From the NCBI RefSeq assembly GCF_001278075.1, contig NZ_CP011340.1:5201001-5265000 (forward strand): a stretch of 64,000 bases of DNA. The letters run 5' to 3'. Source of the DNA: Streptomyces pristinaespiralis. Its GTDB lineage: Bacteria; Actinomycetota; Actinomycetes; Streptomycetales; Streptomycetaceae. The translations under genes and the position numbers were made by a program. Below, one piece after another: positions 16,561 through 24,525 of the stretch. A model generated the notes under the pieces. That model searched no databases and had not been told where the DNA came from. It saw only the letters and a program-made list of their open reading frames with translations. Position 1 is the stretch's first letter. Each line of letters begins with the position of its first letter.

Positions 16561-17238
16561 ATGACCCGTGTACTGCTCGCCGAGGACGACGCATCCATCT
16601 CGGAACCGCTGGCCCGCGCGCTGCGCCGCGAGGGGTACGAGGTGGAGGTACGCGAGGACGGCCCGACCGCGCTCGACGCGGGACTCGCGGGCGGTGTGGA
16701 TCTCGTCGTGCTCGATCTCGGCCTGCCCGGGATGGACGGCCTGGAGGTCGCCCGCCGGCTCCGCGCGGAGGGCCACACGATCCCGATCCTGGTGCTCACC
16801 GCCCGCGCCGACGAGGTGGACACCGTCGTCGGCCTCGACGCCGGCGCCGACGACTACGTCACCAAGCCGTTCCGGCTCGCCGAACTGCTCGCCCGGGTCC
16901 GGGCCCTGCTGCGGCGCGGTGCCGCCGAGCCCGCCCCCGCCCCCGCCACCCACGGCGTCCGGATCGACGTCGAGTCGCACCGGGCCTGGATGGGCGACGA
17001 GGAACTCCAGCTGACGGCCAAGGAGTTCGACCTGCTGCGGGTCCTGGTCCGGGACGCCGGCCGGGTCGTCACCCGGGACCAGCTGATGCGCGAGGTCTGG
17101 GACACCACCTGGTGGTCGTCCACCAAGACCCTGGACATGCACATCTCCTGGCTGCGCAAGAAGCTCGGCGACGACGCGGCGAACCCCCGCTACATCGCCA
17201 CCGTGCGCGGCGTCGGCTTCCGCTTCGAGAAGTCCTGA
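16561..17238 (+). CDS. OmpR/PhoB-family response regulator
   Basis: The 225-residue protein has a receiver domain (LLAEDD acidic pocket, phospho-acceptor Asp52 in VVLDLGLPG, lysine in VTKPFRLAELLARV). A winged-helix DNA-binding domain from about 130 contains LTAKEFDLLRVLVRDAGRVVTRDQLMREVWDTTWW and ends in TVRGVGFRFEKS. The sensor kinase follows after 13 bp. The signal is unknown. The first start-region codons coincide with a candidate leaderless promoter. Confidence 0.95.
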   Translation: MTRVLLAEDDASISEPLARALRREGYEVEVREDGPTALDAGLAGGVDLVVLDLGLPGMDGLEVARRLRAEGHTIPILVLTARADEVDTVVGLDAGADDYVTKPFRLAELLARVRALLRRGAAEPAPAPATHGVRIDVESHRAWMGDEELQLTAKEFDLLRVLVRDAGRVVTRDQLMREVWDTTWWSSTKTLDMHISWLRKKLGDDAANPRYIATVRGVGFRFEKS

Positions 17239-17251
17239 TACTGAAAGCACC

Positions 17252-18520
17252 ATGCGCCGCCGTCTGATCACCTCCACGCTCGCCGTGGTGCTCGTCGTCA
17301 TCGCCGTCTTCGGCGTCTCCCTGGTGCTCGTCGAGACGCGCACCATCACCAGCAGCGCCCAGGAGAGCGTCGACTCCGACGCGCTCCGCCTCGTGAGCAT
17401 CGTGGAGAGCCGCCTGGTGGGCGGCGAACCGGTCAATCCGGACATTCTCGCCGAGCAGGGCGACATCACCCGCTACGCGCTGATCGACATCCCCGGCCGG
17501 GGCCCCATCGAGATCGGCGAGCCGCCCTCCGGAAGCGTCATCCGCGGCACCGCGGAGGGCGAACGCAGCACCACGGTCACCGTCGAGGAGTCCCGCTCCT
17601 CCGTGACCCGTGAGGTCGGCCGGTCGCTGATGATCATCGCCGCGGTGGCGCTGCTCGCCGTCGTCGCCGCCGTGCTGCTCGCCGTACGCCAGGCCAACCG
17701 GCTCGGCTCGCCGCTCACCGACCTCGCGGAGACCGCGGAACGCCTGGGCTCCGGCGACCCCCGCCCCCGCCACCGCCGTTACGGGGTGCCGGAGCTGGAC
17801 CGGGTCGCCGATGTCCTCGACGCGAGCGCCGAGCGGATCGCCCGGATGCTCACCGCGGAGCGGCGGCTCGCCGCGGACGCCTCCCACCAGCTCCGTACGC
17901 CGCTGACCGCACTGTCGATGCGGCTGGAGGAGATCACGGTCACCGACGACCTGGAGACCGTGAAGGAGGAGGCCAGCATCGCCCTGACCCAGGTGGAGCG
18001 GCTCACCGACGTGGTCCAGCGCCTGCTGACGAACTCCCGCGACCCGCGCACCGGCTCCGCCGTCGTCTTCGACCTGGACGAAGTGGTCAAGCAGCAGCTC
18101 GAGGAGTGGCGCCCGGTCTACCGCAGCGCCGGGCGGGCCATCGTCTGCTCGGGCCGCCAGGGCATGCGCGCCGTCGGCACGCCCGGCGCCGTGGCGCAGG
18201 TGCTCGCGGCCCTGATCGAGAACTCGCTGATGCACGGCGGGGGCACCGTCGCGGTGCGCACCAGGGCGACCGGCAACCAGGCGGTGGTCGAGGTGACGGA
18301 CGAAGGTCCCGGTGTACCGGGGGACCTCGGGGCGCGGATCTTCGAGCGGACCATCAGCGGCCGCAACTCGACCGGCATCGGCCTGGCCGTCGCCCGCGAC
18401 CTCGCGGAAGCCGACGGCGGCCGGCTGGAACTGCTGCAGCAGCACCCGCCGGTCTTCGCGATCTTCCTGAGCAGGGTGGCGAAGAAGCGCAAGGACGACG
18501 AGAAGCCGACGATCCGGTAG
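17252..18520 (+). CDS. Sensor histidine kinase
   Basis: The 422-residue membrane kinase has membrane helices at about residues 7-28 and 124-145 flanking a roughly 95-residue extracytoplasmic sensor domain. A HAMP-like linker follows, then the dimerisation box DASHQLRTPLTAL with the phospho-histidine His212, the N box ENSLMHGGG, the G1 box DEGPGVPGD and the G2 box STGIGLAVARDLAEADGG. It is the cognate partner of the response regulator directly upstream. The extracytoplasmic part has no recognised ligand-binding fold, so the stimulus is not predictable. Confidence 0.95.
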   Translation: MRRRLITSTLAVVLVVIAVFGVSLVLVETRTITSSAQESVDSDALRLVSIVESRLVGGEPVNPDILAEQGDITRYALIDIPGRGPIEIGEPPSGSVIRGTAEGERSTTVTVEESRSSVTREVGRSLMIIAAVALLAVVAAVLLAVRQANRLGSPLTDLAETAERLGSGDPRPRHRRYGVPELDRVADVLDASAERIARMLTAERRLAADASHQLRTPLTALSMRLEEITVTDDLETVKEEASIALTQVERLTDVVQRLLTNSRDPRTGSAVVFDLDEVVKQQLEEWRPVYRSAGRAIVCSGRQGMRAVGTPGAVAQVLAALIENSLMHGGGTVAVRTRATGNQAVVEVTDEGPGVPGDLGARIFERTISGRNSTGIGLAVARDLAEADGGRLELLQQHPPVFAIFLSRVAKKRKDDEKPTIR

Positions 18521-18545
18521 CTCCCCGGCCCCGGCGCGGTGCGGC

Positions 18546-19067
18546 TCAGCGGCCGACGCGGTGGCGCACCGGCTCCGGCGCCGGCCGTCGCTGCTCGAGG
18601 AACGATTCGGCGCTCTGCACGGCCTCCCGCGCGGGCAGCGCCCGGAAGACCCAGCTGCGGTACGACCAGAACCGGAACAGCGTCGCGACGCCGATCCCGA
18701 GGAACTTGAAGACGTTGCTCTGCAGCGGGGTGTCCCAGCCGAAGCCGTAGGTGGCCGTGTACAGGACACCGTTCTCGATCACCAGGCCCACCGCGCTGAA
18801 CAGCAGGAACAGCGTCAGTTCCTTGGTCCGCCGGCTCTTGTCGCGGTCCCGGTAGGTGAAGTAGCGGAACCCCACGTAGTTGAACGCGATGGCCACGACG
18901 GTGGCCAAAATCGACGCCCGGACCACCGGGACCTCGGTGACGTGACGTACGAGGTTGAAGACCGCGAGATTGACGAGCAGCCCCGCTCCGCCCACCGCGC
19001 CGAATTTGGCGACCTCCCGGATGAGCTGGTGCAGCTGCCCCCGCAGCCTTCCGCCTCGTTCACTCAT
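18546..19067 (-). CDS. GtrA family membrane protein
   Basis: The 173-residue protein has four predicted membrane helices and the GtrA hallmarks KFGAVGGAGLLVNLAVF, AIAFNYVGFRYFTYRDR and GVATLFRFWSYRSWVF. Members help flip polyprenyl-linked sugars or serve as accessory subunits in polysaccharide modification. It converges with the sensor kinase gene, leaving 25 bp between stops, and is divergent from purK. Confidence 0.9.
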   Translation of the reverse strand: MSERGGRLRGQLHQLIREVAKFGAVGGAGLLVNLAVFNLVRHVTEVPVVRASILATVVAIAFNYVGFRYFTYRDRDKSRRTKELTLFLLFSAVGLVIENGVLYTATYGFGWDTPLQSNVFKFLGIGVATLFRFWSYRSWVFRALPAREAVQSAESFLEQRRPAPEPVRHRVGR

Positions 19068-19220
19068 AGTGAGAGTCCAGCCTCATCAGATCGGCATGTG
19101 TGGTCCCCGTCATGCTAACCAGCGGCTCACCGTGATGCCTGTGGGTCTTGAGGATGATGTGACTCCTGCTACAGACCACTGTCGGAACCTACGGAAGTCC
19201 GGGCCCGCCGACTGGGCGGA

Positions 19221-19235
19221 TACCCTAGGAGAGTG
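19221..19235 (+). promoter_or_regulatory. Candidate leaderless -10 of purK
   Basis: TACCCT (19221-19226) fits the TANNNT -10 pattern and lies 6 nt before the GTG start at 19233, so transcription would begin at or next to the start codon. An AGGAGA also lies directly before the GTG and is too close for normal ribosome spacing. No good -35 is visible. Confidence 0.35.
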
Positions 19236-20372
19236 ACGTTCCCGGTAGTCGGCATGGTCGGCGGCGGTCAGCTCGCCCGCATGACCCATGAGGCGGGTAT
19301 CCCCCTCGGCCTGAAGTTCAAGCTCCTCAGTGACACCCCTCAGGACTCAGCGGCCCAGGTGGTGAGCGATGTCGTCGTCGGCGACTATCGCGACCTGGAC
19401 ACGCTCGTCGAGTTCGCGCGCGGCTGTGACGTGATCACCTTCGATCACGAGCACGTCCCGATCGAGCACCTGCGGGCCCTCGAAGCGGACGGCGTCGCCG
19501 TCCGGCCGGGGCCCGACGCGCTGGTGCACGCCCAGGACAAGGGCGTGATGCGCGCGCGGCTCACCGAGATCGGCGTGCCCTGCCCCCGCCACCGCATCGT
19601 GGCCGACCCGGCCGATGTGACGGCGTTCGCCGAGGAGACCGGGGGCTTCCCGGTGATCCTCAAGACGGTGCGCGGCGGGTACGACGGCAAGGGCGTCTGG
19701 CTGGTCCGCGCGGAGCAGGACGCCGAGGCCCCGTTCAAGGCGGGCGTGCCGGTCCTCGCGGAGGAGAAGGTCGACTTCCGCCGCGAGCTCGCGGCGAACA
19801 TCGTCCGCTCCCCGCACGGCCAGGCCGTCGCCTACCCGGTCGTCGAGTCGCAGCAGGTCGACGGTGTCTGTGACACCGTGATCGCGCCCGCGCCGGACCT
19901 GGACGCGGAGCTGGCCGGCCAGGCGCAGGAGCTGGCCCTGCGGATCGCGAAGGAGCTGGGCGTCGTCGGCCACCTCGCCGTCGAGCTGTTCGAGACCGCC
20001 GACGGACGCATCCTCGTCAACGAGCTCGCCATGCGCCCCCACAACTCCGGCCACTGGACCCAGGACGGCGCGATCACCTCGCAGTTCGCCAACCACGTCC
20101 GTGCCGTGCTGGACCTGCCGCTGGGCGATCCCCGTCCCCGTGCTCCGTGGACGGTCATGTGCAATGTTCTGGGCGGTGACTACCCGGACATGTACGCGGC
20201 CTATCTGCACTGCATGGCCCGGGACCCGCAGCTCAAGATCCATATGTATGGCAAGGACGTGAAGCCCGGCCGCAAGGTGGGGCACGTCAACACGTACGGC
20301 GACGACCTGGCCGACGCGCTGGAGCGCGCCCGCCACGCCGCCGGCTACCTGAGAGGGACGATCAGCGAATGA
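19233..20372 (+). CDS. purK: 5-(carboxyamino)imidazole ribonucleotide synthase
   Basis: The 379-residue ATP-grasp enzyme carboxylates AIR to N5-CAIR in purine synthesis. N-terminal [13 protein letters not shown], the EHVP segment, [17 protein letters not shown] (ATP-grasp) and [14 protein letters not shown] (metal and AIR-binding region) are typical. It overlaps purE by 4 nt (ATGA), so the two steps are translationally coupled. The GTG start gives the expected N-terminus. Confidence 0.96.
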   Translation: MTFPVVGMVGGGQLARMTHEAGIPLGLKFKLLSDTPQDSAAQVVSDVVVGDYRDLDTLVEFARGCDVITFDHEHVPIEHLRALEADGVAVRPGPDALVHAQDKGVMRARLTEIGVPCPRHRIVADPADVTAFAEETGGFPVILKTVRGGYDGKGVWLVRAEQDAEAPFKAGVPVLAEEKVDFRRELAANIVRSPHGQAVAYPVVESQQVDGVCDTVIAPAPDLDAELAGQAQELALRIAKELGVVGHLAVELFETADGRILVNELAMRPHNSGHWTQDGAITSQFANHVRAVLDLPLGDPRPRAPWTVMCNVLGGDYPDMYAAYLHCMARDPQLKIHMYGKDVKPGRKVGHVNTYGDDLADALERARHAAGYLRGTISE

Positions 20373-20890
20373 GCCCCGTCGTCGGCATTGTCATGGGATC
20401 CGACTCGGACTGGCCCGTCATGGAGGCGGCGGCGCAGGCGCTCGACGAGTTCGAGATCGCCTACGAGGTGGACGTCGTCTCCGCGCACCGCATGCCGCGC
20501 GAGATGATCGCGTACGGCGAGCAGGCGGCCGGCCGCGGACTCAAGACGATCATCGCCGGAGCCGGGGGAGCGGCCCACCTGCCGGGCATGCTGGCCTCGG
20601 TCACCCCGCTGCCGGTCATCGGCGTTCCCGTCCCGCTGAAGTACCTCGACGGCATGGACTCGCTGCTGTCCATCGTGCAGATGCCGGCAGGCGTGCCCGT
20701 CGCCACCGTCTCGGTCGGCGGCGCGCGGAACGCCGGACTGCTCGCCGCCCGCATCCTCGCCACGCAGGACGCCGAACTGCTGGCCCGCATGGGCGAGTTC
20801 CAGCAGGAGCTGAACGACCAGGCCACCGACAAGGGCAAGCGGCTGCGCGCCAAGGTCGGGGGCGCGGAGTCCTTCGGCTTCGGAAAGTAG
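20369..20890 (+). CDS. purE: N5-CAIR mutase, catalytic subunit
   Basis: The 173-residue class I PurE converts N5-CAIR to CAIR, the step after PurK. The signatures [33 protein letters not shown] and [28 protein letters not shown] are all intact. It starts inside the purK stop. The dipeptidase gene starts 21 bp downstream and may be on the same transcript. Confidence 0.97.
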   Translation: MSPVVGIVMGSDSDWPVMEAAAQALDEFEIAYEVDVVSAHRMPREMIAYGEQAAGRGLKTIIAGAGGAAHLPGMLASVTPLPVIGVPVPLKYLDGMDSLLSIVQMPAGVPVATVSVGGARNAGLLAARILATQDAELLARMGEFQQELNDQATDKGKRLRAKVGGAESFGFGK

Positions 20891-20911
20891 GACGCGGGGA
20901 AGCAAGAGGCA

Positions 20912-22111
20912 ATGGACACCCCCACGGAACTCCTCCAGCGGGCCCGCGAACTGCTCGCCGCCCACCCCGTCGTCGACGGTCACAACGACCTTCCCTGGGC
21001 GCTGCGGGAACACGTCCGCTACGACCTCGACCGCCTGGACATCGCGGCCGACCAGCAGGGCCGGCTCCACACCGACATCCCCCGGCTGCGCGCCGGCGGG
21101 GTCGGCGCGCAGTTCTGGTCGGTCTACGTGCGCAGCGACATGGCGGGTGACACGGCCGTCAGCGCGACCCTGGAGCAGATCGACGTCGTCGACCAGCTCC
21201 TCGAGCGCTACCCCGCCGACCTGGCCCGGGCACTGAGCGCCGAGGACATGGAGATCGCCCGCGACGAGGGCAGGATCGCCTCGCTCATGGGCGCCGAGGG
21301 CGGCCACTCCATCAACAACTCGCTCGCGACCCTGCGCGCCCTCTACGCGCTGGGCGTGCGCTACATGACGCTCACGCACAACGACAACATCGCCTGGGCC
21401 GACTCGGCGACCGACGAGCCAGGCGTCGGCGGCCTGTCGGCCTTCGGCCACGAGGTCGTGCGCGAGATGAACCGCCTCGGCATGCTCGTGGACCTCTCGC
21501 ACGTCGCGGAGACGACGATGCGCCACGCGCTCGCCACCTCCGTGGCGCCGGTGATCTTCTCCCACTCCTCGGCCCGCGCGGTGTGCGACCACCCGCGCAA
21601 CGTCCCCGACGACGTGCTGGCCCTGCTGGCGGCCAACGGGGGCGTGGCCATGGCGACGTTCGTGCCGAAGTTCATCCTGCCCGCGGCGGTGGAGTAGACC
21701 CGGGCGGCCGACGAGAACATGCGGGCGCACGGGCTGCACCACCTGGACACCACGCCCCAGGCGATGAAGATCCACGAGGCGTTCGAGGCGGCGAACCCGC
21801 GGCCGGTGGCGACGGCCGCCACGGTCGCCGACCACCTCGACCACATGCGGGAGGTCGCCGGCATCGACCACATCGGCATCGGCGGCGACTTCGACGGCAC
21901 GGCCTTCACCCCGGCCGGCCTGGACGATGTCGCCGGCTATCCGAACCTGGTCGCGGAGCTGCTGCGCCGCGGCTGGTCGGACGCCGATCTGGCGAAGCTC
22001 ACCTGGCAGAACGCCGTCCGGGTGCTGCGGGCGGCCGAGGACGTGGCCGCGGACCTGCAGGCGACCCGCGGCCCGTCGATCGCCACGATCACCGAGCTCG
22101 ACGCGCTCTGA
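20912..22111 (+). pseudogene. Membrane dipeptidase (renal dipeptidase family) interrupted by an in-frame TAG
   Basis: The frame encodes a peptidase family M19 protein of about 399 residues, but codon 262 is TAG (21695-21697). Metal ligands in the first part are intact: His24 and Asp26 in DGHNDLPW, Glu129 in MGAEGGHS, His197 and His218. The same frame continues past the TAG with [17 protein letters not shown] and includes Asp326 (GIGGDFDG), a substrate-binding residue. The break falls where homologues, as I remember them, have Trp (TGG). The S. coelicolor homologue Sco3058 is an active dipeptidase. Translation may yield a 261-residue fragment or readthrough product; a sequencing error is possible. 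Confidence 0.85.
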
Positions 22112-22231
22112 GCGGTGCCGGGGTGCGCGGCCGCGTCCGCGTACCCCGAACGCACCACTCGCCGCGACCCCTTGGCGTTCCCGTGCCACGGTCGGCGTAA
22201 CGGCATTCGGCCGGCGACCCCGGAGCAGCAC

Positions 22232-23359
22232 ATGGCAGATCTGCATGACGCCTCGTCCCTCACCACCGTCGAGTCCGTCGGTCTGGAGGACCTCGACGAG
22301 CGATACGATCTCGACGTCCTCGACGGTCTCGACGAACCGGGAGGGGCGGCGGCCCCGCCGCCCGAGCCCGGTCCGCCCTCCGGGCCGTCCGCCGACCCGC
22401 TCGTGCGCGCCACGGAGATCCTGCGCACGCACCCCGTCATCGACGGGTACAGCGGTCTGGCCCCGGTGCTCCAGAGCATGCACTGGTACGACCTGGAAGC
22501 CGGCGAGAGCCTGCTGGAGACCGACGTGCCCCGGCTGCGGCGCGGCGGCGTGGGCGCCCAGTTCTGGTCCCTGCAGGCACCGGCCGGCAGCGACGGACCC
22601 CCTTCGCTCGCCGCCACGATGGATCTGATCGACCTGGTGCGGGCCACGGTGGCCGAATGCCCGGAGGGCCTTCGTCTCGTGCTCAGCGCCGACGACCTCG
22701 CCGACTCCCGCAACCGCGGCCGGATCGCCGCCCTCCTCGGTCCGATGGCCGGTCAGGCACTCGGCGACTCGCTCGCCGTGCTGCGCGCCGTGTACGCGCT
22801 GGGCGTCCGCAGCGTCACCCTGGCCGGCGCCCGCTGGACGCAGAGCGGCCTGACGCCGTTCGGCCACGAGATGGTCCGTGAGATGAACCGGCTCGGTGTC
22901 CTCGTCGACCTCTCCGGCTGCACGCCCGACACGATGCGGCGCACGCTCACGATCACCAGGGCCCCGGTCATCTTCTCGTACCAGACGGAGCCGCTCCCGG
23001 ACGACGTGCTGCACGCGCTGCGCGGCAACCACGGGGTGTGCATGGTGCCGTGCACCGCCGGGACGCTGCCCGCGACCGCGGACCTGCTCGACCACGTCCG
23101 GGAGATCGCCGGTCCCGAGGCCGTCGCGCTCAGCGGCGCGTACGACACGGGACTGCCGCACGCGGCCGGTCTGAAGGACGTCTCCTGCGTGCCGAGGTTG
23201 ATCGCGGAACTGCTCGAGCGGGGCTGGCCCGAGCCGGACATCATGGGCTTGACCTGGTCGAACGTGGCCCGGGTGCTGCGCGCCGCCGAGTTCACCGCCC
23301 GCGCGGCCCAGCCGCGCCGGGCCCCCTCACGGGCGGCGATCGGCGCGCTGGACGTCTGA
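22232..23359 (+). CDS. Dipeptidase-fold pseudoenzyme paralogue
   Basis: The 375-residue protein is clearly related to the preceding dipeptidase ([44 protein letters not shown]). Every metal ligand is lost: DGHND became DGYSG, GAEGGHS became GPMAGQA, SHSSA became SYQTE and GGDFDG became SGAYDTG. The first 70 residues are an acidic Asp/Glu/Leu and Pro-rich extension with no homology. It is probably a non-catalytic binding or regulatory protein. An ATG at 22232 was preferred; an upstream in-frame ATG at 22115 adds residues without protein-like character. It lies 120 bp after the interrupted gene. Confidence 0.8.
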   Translation: MADLHDASSLTTVESVGLEDLDERYDLDVLDGLDEPGGAAAPPPEPGPPSGPSADPLVRATEILRTHPVIDGYSGLAPVLQSMHWYDLEAGESLLETDVPRLRRGGVGAQFWSLQAPAGSDGPPSLAATMDLIDLVRATVAECPEGLRLVLSADDLADSRNRGRIAALLGPMAGQALGDSLAVLRAVYALGVRSVTLAGARWTQSGLTPFGHEMVREMNRLGVLVDLSGCTPDTMRRTLTITRAPVIFSYQTEPLPDDVLHALRGNHGVCMVPCTAGTLPATADLLDHVREIAGPEAVALSGAYDTGLPHAAGLKDVSCVPRLIAELLERGWPEPDIMGLTWSNVARVLRAAEFTARAAQPRRAPSRAAIGALDV

Positions 23360-23371
23360 CGCGGCGCCGGC

Positions 23372-23734
23372 TCAGCAGGCGCAGAGGCAGAACGGATGCC
23401 CCGCCGGGTCGGCGTACACGCGGAACGACCGCTTGCGGTCCTCCGCGTCGAGCGTGGTGGCGCCGAGCGCGAGCACCCGCTCCTCCGCGGCGTCCATGTC
23501 CTCGACCATCACGTCGATGTGGAACTGCTGCGAGTCCTTGGCGGACGGCCACTTCGGCGGTACGTGCCCGGCGGCGGACTGGAACGCGAGCTGTGCGCCG
23601 TCGGCCCCCTTGAGGTCCACCCATCCGTCGCCGTCGTCCTCGACCGACCCGCCGACGAGCTCGGCGTAGAAGCGGGCGAGGGCGACGGGATCGGGACAGT
23701 CCAGTACGACGGCTCCGACCTTGCCGATGCTCAT
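23372..23734 (-). CDS. VOC (glyoxalase/bleomycin-resistance fold) protein
   Basis: The 120-residue protein has the paired beta-alpha-beta-beta-beta repeats of the vicinal oxygen chelate family (VLDCPDPVALARFYAELVGG, FHIDVMVEDMDAAEERVLALGAT, FRVYADPAGHPFCLC). The function could be detoxification or ligand binding. AGGAGG lies 5 nt before the ATG. It is divergent from the CGNR gene, with repeated GGTAAC sites between them. Confidence 0.85.
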   Translation of the reverse strand: MSIGKVGAVVLDCPDPVALARFYAELVGGSVEDDGDGWVDLKGADGAQLAFQSAAGHVPPKWPSAKDSQQFHIDVMVEDMDAAEERVLALGATTLDAEDRKRSFRVYADPAGHPFCLCAC

Positions 23735-23747
23735 GTTTCCTCCTGGT

Positions 23748-23808
23748 GGTTACCGCTACATGCCATCAACCGGTAACGGTTACCACATGCTCCCGCATAA
23801 AAGGTAAC
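23748..23808. promoter_or_regulatory. Cluster of GGTAAC/GTTACC sites between VOC and CGNR genes
   Basis: Four half-sites occupy the 83-bp divergent promoter region: GGTTACC (23748-23754), the palindrome GGTAAC-G-GTTACC (23772-23784) and GGTAAC (23803-23808). Their centres are spaced by about two to three helical turns. They look like an operator for a dimeric regulator, and the adjacent CGNR protein is the obvious candidate. That link is inference. Confidence 0.55.
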
Positions 23809-23817
23809 GTCGCAAGC

Positions 23818-24324
23818 ATGAATGACAGGGCGCCCGCACCCGGTGGCCTCGCACTGATCGAAGCGTTGGTCAACACGCTGGACATCGAGACCGGCGCGGA
23901 CCGTCTCGACACGCCGGAGGGCCGTGCCCGGTTCGGCCTTGCCCCGGACGACCTGCCCGCCGCGCGCGAGCTCCGCGAGGCGCTGCGGGCCGCCTGCCTG
24001 GCCCACGCGGGCCACGGCACCGGCCCGAGCGTCCTCGACGACCTTCTCGCCGGCGCCCCGCTGCGCGTGGCGATCTCCCCCACGGGCGAGGCCGCCCTCC
24101 GCCCCGCGGGCCCCGCGACCCTCCTCACCCGCGTCGCCGAGGCCATCGCCGCCGCCACGGCCGACAACACCTGGCTCCGTCTCAAGGCATGCGAGGCGGA
24201 GGACTGCCAGTGGGCCTACTATGACCGCAGCCCGGCCTGCCGCAGCCGCTGGTGCTCGATGTCCGTCTGCGGCGCCCGCGCCAAGATGCGTACCTACCGG
24301 GCCCGCCGGGCCGACTCCGCCTGA
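23818..24324 (+). CDS. CGNR zinc-finger protein, probable transcription regulator
   Basis: The 168-residue protein has an N-terminal ABATE-like domain (LALIEALVNTLDIETGADRLDTPEG) and a C-terminal zinc finger: KACEAEDCQWAYYDRSPACRSRWCSMSVCGARAKMRTYRAR. The last part is CGAR instead of the usual CGNR. Such proteins are putative stress-related transcription factors. The ATG at 23818 begins 10 bp after the last GGTAAC site, so autoregulation would be easy. It is divergent from the VOC gene. Confidence 0.82.
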   Translation: MNDRAPAPGGLALIEALVNTLDIETGADRLDTPEGRARFGLAPDDLPAARELREALRAACLAHAGHGTGPSVLDDLLAGAPLRVAISPTGEAALRPAGPATLLTRVAEAIAAATADNTWLRLKACEAEDCQWAYYDRSPACRSRWCSMSVCGARAKMRTYRARRADSA

Positions 24325-24430
24325 GGCCGCGTCACGACGCCGGGCACGCACGGGTACGCGCCCCCGGCCCGGCGCCGCGCGAGACCGCCCCGTGCGCGGA
24401 CCGCTCTCGCCGAACCGCACGCCTGAAAGC

Positions 24431-24462
24431 ACTGTGGCCGCCCTCGCGAGGGCGGCCACAGT
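24431..24462. terminator. 32-bp perfect palindrome between convergent genes
   Basis: ACTGTGGCCGCCCTCG (24431-24446) is mirrored perfectly to 24462 with no spacer. It lies between the CGNR gene and the converging UDP-glucose dehydrogenase gene and probably acts as a two-way terminator. The rest of this 201-bp gap holds nothing recognised. Confidence 0.75.
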
Positions 24463-24525
24463 CAGAGGATCAGGTCGAAGACGCAGGTCAGGGGTTTCTG
24501 TCGGGGCCTCGGTCAGGCGCCCGGG

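Noticed and set aside
20345..23161. 938-codon minus-strand frame opposite purE and the dipeptidases
   Set aside because: Shadow of high-GC codon bias; the plus-strand genes have full family signatures.
24431..24462. The 32-bp palindrome as an integration or recombination site
   Set aside because: It lies between convergent stops and behaves like the other terminators; no integrase or flanking duplication is visible.
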